A DNA stretch of 64,000 nt from NCBI GenBank assembly GCA_902805735.1, contig CADCTW010000161.1, positions 1 through 64,000 on the forward strand, written 5' to 3'. Positions within the stretch are counted from its first letter, which is position 1; each line of letters opens with the position of its first letter. A program made the translations under genes and the position numbers. The notes beneath the pieces were generated by a model, which was not told the DNA's origin, did no database searches, and saw only the letters and a list, made by a program, of their open reading frames with translations. This DNA is from an uncultured Gemmatimonadota bacterium. GTDB taxonomy: Bacteria > Gemmatimonadota > Gemmatimonadetes > Longimicrobiales > Longimicrobiaceae. Below are positions 58,618-64,000 of the stretch, one piece after another.

Positions 58618-59808
58618 TCAGTGGCTCGTCGCCTCGGCCACCCGGTCGTGCACGGTACGGCGAAGGGTCTGCATCCGGTTGTTCTGGTCGGTGTCGTAGG
58701 TGCGGTTGGTCAGGAGCACCACCCAGGTGCCGCGCTCCGGGTCGATCCAGAGGGAGGTGCCGGTGTAGCCGGTGTGGCCGAAGGCGATGGTGGAGATGCG
58801 CGTGCCCGCCGCGCCGCCGCCGCCGGGAGGGGGCGTGTCCCACCCCAGAGCGCGCGTGCCGGCGCCCGGCTGGCGCATGGAGAACTGGCGGATGGTGGAG
58901 GCGCGGAAGATCCGGGTGCCGTCCAGCTCGCCGCCGTTGGCCAGCATCGCCGCGAAGCGCGCCAGGTCGTGCCCCGTGGAGAACAGCCCCGCGTTCCCCG
59001 CGATGCCGCCCATGCGCCGCGCGATGGGGTCGTGCACCCGCCCGCGGAAGGCGTCGCCCAGGGCGCGCGAGGTGCCGGCGCAGCGCGCGCAACCCTCGGT
59101 GCCGAAGACGTACGAGGTGGAGGTCATCCCCAGGGGCCCGTACACGCGGCGGTCCAGCAGGTGGTAGAGCGGCTCCCCCGCGGCGCGCTCGGCCGCGGCG
59201 TACAGCACCACCGCGCTCACGTCCGAGTACTCCATCCGCCCGCCCGGGTACGTGGCCAGCGGCGCGCGCAGCACGTAGCGCAGCGCCTCGGCCCGCGACA
59301 GTCCGGAGGGAACGTCGATCCCCGCCCGCAGCCCGGCCGTGTGGGTGAGGAGGTGGCGGATGGTGACGAACTCCTTGCCGTTCCCCGTGAACTCCGGGAG
59401 GTACGACGACACGCGGTCGTCCAGCCCCAGCTTGCCGTCTTCCACCAGCACCATCACCGCCGTCGTCGTCCCCACCACCTTGGTGAGCGACGCCAGGTCG
59501 AACACCGTGTGGTCCGGGTCCACCGGGCTGGAGTCCCACCCGCGCCCCGTGTTGCCGAAGCCCTCCTCCAGCACGATCTCCCCGCGGCGCCCCACGGCCA
59601 GCGCCGCGCCGGGGAAGGCCCCGCGCTGCAGCTCTTCGTAGATGGCGTCCTCGGCGCGGATCAGCCGCGTGGCGCTCATCCCCACGGACGAGGGCGCGGC
59701 CAGCGCGTGGCGCGCCGCCGGGAGGCGGAGAGAGTCCGACGCGGGGGCAGGCGCGCCCGGCGCAGAGACGCCGAGAGACGCCGCCAGGGTAAGGACGGCG
59801 GAAAGCAT
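58618..59808 (-). CDS. serine hydrolase, beta-lactamase/class C (AmpC/EstB) family
   Basis: A 396-residue exported enzyme. The SxxK motif is in DLASLTKVVGT, the tyrosine motif in MEYSDVSAVV, and the KTG-like box is FGHTGYTG. This is the pattern of esterases, D-aminopeptidases and penicillin-binding-like hydrolases of the family; antibiotic resistance is not implied. A hydrophobic N-terminus (MLSAVLTLAASLGVSAPG) may be a signal peptide. Confidence 0.9.
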   Translation of the reverse strand: MLSAVLTLAASLGVSAPGAPAPASDSLRLPAARHALAAPSSVGMSATRLIRAEDAIYEELQRGAFPGAALAVGRRGEIVLEEGFGNTGRGWDSSPVDPDHTVFDLASLTKVVGTTTAVMVLVEDGKLGLDDRVSSYLPEFTGNGKEFVTIRHLLTHTAGLRAGIDVPSGLSRAEALRYVLRAPLATYPGGRMEYSDVSAVVLYAAAERAAGEPLYHLLDRRVYGPLGMTSTSYVFGTEGCARCAGTSRALGDAFRGRVHDPIARRMGGIAGNAGLFSTGHDLARFAAMLANGGELDGTRIFRASTIRQFSMRQPGAGTRALGWDTPPPGGGGAAGTRISTIAFGHTGYTGTSLWIDPERGTWVVLLTNRTYDTDQNNRMQTLRRTVHDRVAEATSH

Positions 59809-60131
59809 CTGGGGATGTCGGTTGGGAGGTGATGCCGGGGATGTCGCGGGGTGTGTGCTTGCACTCTAAAGCACCTTTCCCCCAATGTCAACGACCCCGC
59901 TTTACAACCGTCATGTTCGGAGTTGATTCGGTCGCCGGGCCCTGTGGTGGCGCGGAAATCCAAGCGCCACAACACCTTGCAATGCGCAGCGGATCAATGT
60001 CGCCACATTGCGCCCCCTTTGCCTTAACCCGATGCGCCGCAGCGGGTTGTCTCCGGCCCCGCGGCGCAGATTAGGATTTTGGCTTCCCTGGTTGAACCCG
60101 GGGGCGGGCGGCAGAGTTCCGTGACAGATGG
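59809..60131. other. intergenic region, no gene seen
   Basis: The 682-base gap 59809-60490 begins with 323 bases that hold no repeat or gene that I can name, presumably including the promoter of the hydrolase. The rest holds two CACAGAG copies and the inverted-pair element. Confidence 0.5.
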
Positions 60132-60167
60132 CTCACACAGAGACACAGAGACACAGAGGCACGGAGG
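60132..60167. repeat. CACAGAG single arm (copy 27)
   Basis: One left arm with four units, followed directly by the inverted-pair element, the same order as at 20525-20668. Confidence 0.8.
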
Positions 60168-60183
60168 AGGAACCCAGGAGGCG

Positions 60184-60320
60184 GAACCCAGGAGCGAATG
60201 AATTCGCCGCTGGACCTACGCGAAGACCGCCGTCGCGGTCTGTCCTCCCCGCCAACGGTGGACCGTACAGTCCCAGACAGGGGACTTCGCGTGGTTCCAG
60301 CGGCGAATACATTCGCTCGT
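60184..60320. repeat. inverted pair of GGTTCCAGCGG-type elements
   Basis: Two copies face each other (about 60184-60228 and 60279-60320). The right one reads GACTTCGCGTGGTTCCAGCG then GCGAATACATTCGC; the left is its complement with GCGAATGAATTCGC. The family is shared with 20548-20668 and 2001-2070. Confidence 0.7.
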
Positions 60321-60425
60321 GGACGACGCCAGACGACGCTCCGGACGACGCTTGGACGATGCCGTGGACGACCCACCGTCGCGGATCTAACCGGAGGACG
60401 GTGCAGCCGCCGGGCTGCACCATGC

Positions 60426-60480
60426 CTCACACAGAGGCACGGAGAAGAACTCATCTCCGTGCCTCTGTGTCTCTGTCTTA
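60426..60480. repeat. CACAGAG hairpin (copy 28)
   Basis: Both arms are present, the right one ending CTCTGTCTTAG. It lies next to the 3' end of the DUF6968 gene. Confidence 0.82.
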
Positions 60481-60490
60481 GCCAAGCCGT

Positions 60491-60781
60491 TCAAAAGCCC
60501 AGATCGTCTTCGCCCAGCCAGGTGAGCCCGTATGATCGTTGGAGAGCACCGAGGTCGGCACTGATCATCTCCAAACAGAGCTTCAGGGCCTGGACGGCAT
60601 CGAGCCCATACGCGGTTCGCACCACCTCGTCTCCCACCCCCTGAATCTGGAAGGAGCACATCCAATCCACGTCTGGAGCGGGCGTGGGCTTGCCGATCCG
60701 CACCACGACGGGTGCTGCATCTTTTCCGTTCCGCTCCAGCTCGCGCTCGGCGATCACGTCCGTCAGCAGATTCGCGCTCAT
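60491..60781 (-). CDS. DUF6968-family small protein
   Basis: A 96-residue cytoplasmic protein. The pattern PVVVRIGKPTPAPDVDWMCS, then FQIQGVGDEVVRTAYGLDAV and QALKLCLEMISADL, fits the DUF6968 family of short immunity-like or accessory proteins of unknown function. The start is the ATG at 60781. It is divergent from a C39-like protease gene 210 bases away, which has similarly modest GC content. Confidence 0.72.
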   Translation of the reverse strand: MSANLLTDVIAERELERNGKDAAPVVVRIGKPTPAPDVDWMCSFQIQGVGDEVVRTAYGLDAVQALKLCLEMISADLGALQRSYGLTWLGEDDLGF

Positions 60782-60991
60782 CTCATCTCACCTGTTGGCC
60801 CGGCAGATCGCATACGCAGCCATGCAGGCTATCCAGCCCGCTGCCCGCTTCGGATTTCCCGCTCCGCCGGGAGCGGTTTGATCCGGGTGTGCCCGGATCG
60901 CTGCTGCATCCTTCTTGCGGAACAAAGTTTTCCGCTCTTCGGCACTCGGCTTTAGCACCGCGAAGTGCCTTTTTCAACAATGGGAGGAATT

Positions 60992-61621
60992 GTGTACCCG
61001 CCAGACATCCCTTACAACCCCAGCACGGGAGGACGGAGCTACCTCCAATCGATCATTGATCTTCAGCAAGGTCCCACCTGCGGATTGGAGGCCGTAGAAA
61101 ATGTGGTGCAGATGTTCTTCAGCGCACGCAACAATCTCCAGGACACGCACCTGATTCCATTCGCGAAGCAACATGGGACGCTGGTGCCAGACTCCGGGGG
61201 GTCGTGGCTTCATCCAAGCGGATACCAGCCGCTCCTCGCGGAGTTCGGGATTGGAACGAACTGGTACGACTTCGACCACAAAGTCCTTGTCACGGCACTT
61301 CGTGCGAATCGCGTCGTAATCGCGGTGGTCGACGCGCATCAAATCGACCGCGAATCTTACCCGCCGGAGAGCGGGCACGCAGTCGTGATCACTAACTACG
61401 TCCTTGACCCAACGCGCAAACGGGTTGTTGGATATGTCGGGATGGACTCGAACCACTCCGGGGAGGAGCGCGCCTGGAGTGCTTCGGCTCTGAAGCGGGC
61501 AGCTTTGTTCCCGGACCATGCTCCGCTGCTGATCACGGACGCTCCCGGCCGAGTGCCCAAGAACGCTGATTTTTACATACTTTGGAACGGAGCGTTGCTC
61601 CCGGTAAATCGTGGAACGTGA
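60992..61621 (+). CDS. C39-like cysteine protease
   Basis: A 209-residue protein with the features of a papain-fold peptidase of the C39-like group: QQGPTCGLEAVENVVQMF (nucleophile Cys near residue 30), SGHAVVITNYV (His near 139) and the following MDSNHSG (Asp). No signal peptide is visible, so it may act inside the cell or leave by another route. The start is best placed at GTG 60992 after GGGAGG; in-frame GTG 60965 and ATG 60980 lie upstream. The target is unknown. Confidence 0.68.
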   Translation: MYPPDIPYNPSTGGRSYLQSIIDLQQGPTCGLEAVENVVQMFFSARNNLQDTHLIPFAKQHGTLVPDSGGSWLHPSGYQPLLAEFGIGTNWYDFDHKVLVTALRANRVVIAVVDAHQIDRESYPPESGHAVVITNYVLDPTRKRVVGYVGMDSNHSGEERAWSASALKRAALFPDHAPLLITDAPGRVPKNADFYILWNGALLPVNRGT

Positions 61622-61685
61622 TCGCCTGCGTGTCACCCAAGTCGGCTCGTCACCAGATCGCACCGGACCCACCGCAGGTGGTTTG

Positions 61686-61749
61686 CTCACAGCGAGGCAC
61701 AGAGGTACAGAGAAGAACCAATCTCTGTGCCTCTGTGTCTCTGTGTGAG
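61686..61749. repeat. CACAGAG hairpin (copy 29)
   Basis: The left arm is diverged (CTCACAGCGAGGCACAGAGG), the right arm complete. It lies between two same-strand genes. Confidence 0.85.
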
Positions 61750-61787
61750 CCCGTCCGTCTGGCTCGGAACGTGAAGTGACCCGCCGC

Positions 61788-62567
61788 ATGAAGAAGATCC
61801 TTGCACTCTGCCTCGTGCTCGCGGGATGCGCGGGGAGCATCGGGCCGGAGGAGGAGGCGCAGCTCGGCGCCCAGTACGCGGCGGAGATCCGCGGCAAGGT
61901 GCCGCTGGTGCGCGACGCCGCGGCGGTGGAGGCGCTCAACCGCATGGGGCGCGGGCTGGCCTCGCGCGCGGACTCCACGGGGCGGCGCTACACCTTCTAC
62001 CTGGTCAACTCGCCGGAGGTGAACGCGTTCGCCATCCCCGGCGGGCACGTGTTCGTGAACCGGGGGCTGATCGAGCACGCGGACGTGGTGTCGGAGCTGG
62101 CGGGGGTGCTGGGGCACGAGATCGCGCACGTCACCGAGCGGCACGGGCTGGAGGCACTGGAGAAGCAGCAGCGCGCAAACATCCTGGTACAACTGGTGTA
62201 CTGGGTGCTCGACCGCGAGCCGGGGGCGCTGGAGCAGGTGGTGATCCAGGGCGGCGGCGCGGCCGTATTCGCCAAGTACGGCCGCGACGCCGAGCGCGAG
62301 GCCGACCAGCACGCCGTGCATACGCTGGCCGTGGCCGGGTACGACCCGGAGGGGATCGCCACCTTCTTCGAAGAGCTCCTCCGCGAGCGGCCGGACTCGC
62401 CGGCCAGCTTCGACCAGTGGTTCGCGTCGCACCCCACCAGCGCCGAGCGCGTGCAGAACACGCGCGCGCTCATCGGCATGCTGGGGCCGCTGGACCGCGA
62501 GCGCCTGATCCGCGACACGCCGGAGTACCAGCGCTTCCGGGCACGGGTGCAGGCGCTTCCCCGCTGA
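61788..62567 (+). CDS. M48-family metallopeptidase, lipoprotein (BepA/LoiP-like)
   Basis: A 259-residue zinc peptidase. A lipoprotein signal (MKKILALCLVLAG then Cys14) is followed by the M48 domain: FVNRGLIEHADVVSELAGVL, then LGHEIAHVTERHG with HExxH near residue 112, and the third ligand in READQHAVHTL. Relatives act in outer-membrane protein quality control. The C-terminal part ends SHPTSAERVQNTRAL, usual for the group. The ATG at 61788 begins the signal peptide. Confidence 0.92.
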   Translation: MKKILALCLVLAGCAGSIGPEEEAQLGAQYAAEIRGKVPLVRDAAAVEALNRMGRGLASRADSTGRRYTFYLVNSPEVNAFAIPGGHVFVNRGLIEHADVVSELAGVLGHEIAHVTERHGLEALEKQQRANILVQLVYWVLDREPGALEQVVIQGGGAAVFAKYGRDAEREADQHAVHTLAVAGYDPEGIATFFEELLRERPDSPASFDQWFASHPTSAERVQNTRALIGMLGPLDRERLIRDTPEYQRFRARVQALPR

Positions 62568-62575
62568 ACCGCGGC

Positions 62576-62602
62576 CTCACACCGAGGCACAGAGACACAG
62601 AG
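62576..62602. repeat. CACAGAG single arm (copy 30)
   Basis: One diverged left arm (CTCACACCGAGGCACAGAGA) between the M48 and M1 genes, ending about 15 bases before the M1 start. Confidence 0.8.
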
Positions 62603-62620
62603 AAGGAACTTCCCCTGGTG

Positions 62621-64000
62621 ATGCGAATCCTTGCCGTTCTCGCGCTGCTGGCCGCGGCGCCATCGTACGCACAGATGAGCCCCGATCCCATGCAGGCCGG
62701 CGTGTCGCTGGAGCTGGCACGGAGCCGCGCGGCCACGCTGTCCGACGTCCGCTACTCCCTGGCGCTGGACGTCACCGGGCGCGATTCGGCGCGGGGGAGC
62801 GTGGAGGTGGATGTGAAGCGGGCGGCCGGCGCGGGCGACCTGGTGCTGGACTTCCGCGGGCCGGGGCTGCGCGCGGTGCGGGCCAACGGCGCGGCGGTGC
62901 GTGACTTCGAGTGGCGCGGCGGGCACCTGCGCATCCCCGCGCGGCACCTGCGCGCGGGCGACAACCGGGTGGAGGCGGAGTTCACCACGCGCATCGCGGC
63001 GGCGGGCGCGCCCATCATCCGCGCCGACGACGCAAAGGACGGCTCCAGCTACCTCTATACCCTGCTGGTGCCGGCGGACGCCAACGCGCTCTTCCCCTGC
63101 TTCGACCAGCCGGACCTCAAGGCCCGCGTGCGCACCCGCATCACCGCGCCCGCCGCCTGGAAGGTGCTCGCCAACGGTGCGCTGGAGGGGCGCGACTCCG
63201 CGGCCGCCCGCGTCACGTGGCGCTTCGGGGCGACGGAGCCGATCTCCACCTACCTGATCGCCTTCGCGGCCGGGCCGTGGGCGACGTGGGAGTCGGGCGG
63301 GCTTACGCTGTACGCCCGCGCCAGCCGCCGCGCGGAGGTGGACGCGGACTCGCTGATCCAGTCCAACCAGCGCGCCTCGGCCTGGCTGGCGAACTGGTTC
63401 GGCGTCCCCTTCCCCTTCGCCAAGATGGACGCGCTCCTGGCCCCCGCCTTCCCCTTCGGCGGGATGGAGCACGTGGGCGCCATCTTCTACAACGAGTCGC
63501 AGTTCGTCTTCCGCGAGCCGCCCACCCTTTCGCAGCGCCTGGGGCGGCAGCAGACCATCTACCACGAAGTCGCGCACCAGTGGTTCGGCGATCTGGTGAC
63601 GATGCGGTGGTTCGACGACCTGTGGCTCAAGGAAGGTTTCGCCACCTACATGGCCGCGCGCATGCAGAGCGAGCTGGACCCGGCCAGCGGCGCGTGGAAG
63701 AGCTTCTATCTCCGCAACAAGCCCCTCGCCTACTCCACCGACGCCACCTCCGGCACCACTCCGGTGTGGCAGGAGCTGGCGAACCTGGACCTGGCGAAGA
63801 GCAACTACGGCCCCATCGTCTACAACAAGGCGCCCTCCATCCTGAAGCAGCTCGACTTCCTGGTGGGCGACTCCGCGTTCCGCGCCGGCGTGCACCTCTT
63901 CCTCACCCGCCACGCCTACGGCAACGCGGGATGGCGCGACCTGCTGTCCGCCATCGAGGAAGCGTCGGGCACGCCGCTGAAGCAGTTCGGCGAGCAGTAC
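62621..64000 (+). CDS. M1-family aminopeptidase N-like, truncated by the window end
   Basis: The first 460 residues are visible, with the frame open to the last base. A signal peptide (MRILAVLALLAAAPSYAQ) is followed by the N-terminal beta domain with LYTLLVPADANALFPCFDQP. The catalytic domain has FPFGGMEHVGAIFY (GAMEN-like), YHEVAHQWFGDLVTMRWFDD (HExxH) and the ligand glutamate in LWLKEGFATYMA. It is closer to classical aminopeptidase N than the first M1 protein. It lies 53 bases after the M48 gene and may share its transcript. Confidence 0.93.
   Translation, partial: MRILAVLALLAAAPSYAQMSPDPMQAGVSLELARSRAATLSDVRYSLALDVTGRDSARGSVEVDVKRAAGAGDLVLDFRGPGLRAVRANGAAVRDFEWRGGHLRIPARHLRAGDNRVEAEFTTRIAAAGAPIIRADDAKDGSSYLYTLLVPADANALFPCFDQPDLKARVRTRITAPAAWKVLANGALEGRDSAAARVTWRFGATEPISTYLIAFAAGPWATWESGGLTLYARASRRAEVDADSLIQSNQRASAWLANWFGVPFPFAKMDALLAPAFPFGGMEHVGAIFYNESQFVFREPPTLSQRLGRQQTIYHEVAHQWFGDLVTMRWFDDLWLKEGFATYMAARMQSELDPASGAWKSFYLRNKPLAYSTDATSGTTPVWQELANLDLAKSNYGPIVYNKAPSILKQLDFLVGDSAFRAGVHLFLTRHAYGNAGWRDLLSAIEEASGTPLKQFGEQY

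Noticed and set aside
58618-59808. Beta-lactamase resistance gene
   Set aside because: The motifs fit the broad serine hydrolase family, most members of which are not antibiotic-degrading enzymes.
1-64000. tRNA or rRNA genes
   Set aside because: I saw no rRNA sequence and no recognisable tRNA; a systematic tRNA search was not possible.

Overview
This window is 64 kb of very GC-rich (roughly 70%) bacterial chromosome with mostly tightly packed genes. Several traits point to Gemmatimonadota, probably a Longimicrobium-like lineage. There are many secreted or lipoprotein metallopeptidases (M1 twice, M13, M48, M23) and an S9 peptidase. There are also a DUF5916 outer-membrane-type protein, a DUF4097 protein, an ADOP-type orphan permease and an ECF sigma/anti-sigma pair. 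The placement is inferred from gene content only; no rRNA or tRNA gene was recognised.

Layout. 0.5-8.3 kb holds a HicB-DinB fusion overlapping a cob(I)alamin adenosyltransferase, a bacilliredoxin, DNA polymerase I, and a phosphoribulokinase-like protein with altered nucleotide-binding residues. 8.4-11 kb carries a lipoprotein with a DUF6973-like domain flanked by two paralogous lipoproteins that share 175 bp without visible difference. 11-23.6 kb has an M23-like lipoprotein, an AraC regulator, transporters, an HhH lipoprotein, a FAD/Rieske oxidoreductase overlapping a HAD phosphatase, SelO and a beta-propeller protein. 23.8-28.9 kb is a same-strand series: sigma factor, anti-sigma factor, DUF4097 and DUF5916. 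29-37.9 kb has a VapBC-type module, a YbjQ-type protein, an acyl-CoA ligase, and S9 and M13 peptidases.

37.9-44.4 kb is an accessory island. It contains a MntA/HepT module, a VapBC-like module with a frameshifted toxin, and repeated fragments of the M13 peptidase gene 3' end beside them. A complete IS3-family element (IS407-like, 4-bp target duplication) splits a zinc-ribbon-type gene. A lower-GC gene encodes a nuclease-like domain fused to a NACHT ATPase, a candidate anti-phage STAND protein. A kinase gene fragment follows.

44.5-64 kb returns to chromosomal content: ADOP permease, recF, ogt, enoyl-CoA hydratase, CPA1 antiporter, DHDPS-family enzyme, plug-domain protein, M1 peptidase, DUF4015-like protein, beta-lactamase-family hydrolase, a DUF6968 protein, a C39-like protease, an M48 peptidase and a second M1 peptidase cut by the window end.

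The most striking feature is a family of about 30 intergenic elements. Their arms are tandem copies of an 8-nt RCACAGAG unit, usually arranged as a near-perfect inverted repeat of 55-75 nt, about one per 2 kb. Full hairpins lie at gene ends, including convergent junctions, where they could act as terminators. Single arms tend to sit just before start codons and sometimes supply the ribosome-binding site. At least three further palindromic intergenic families are present.
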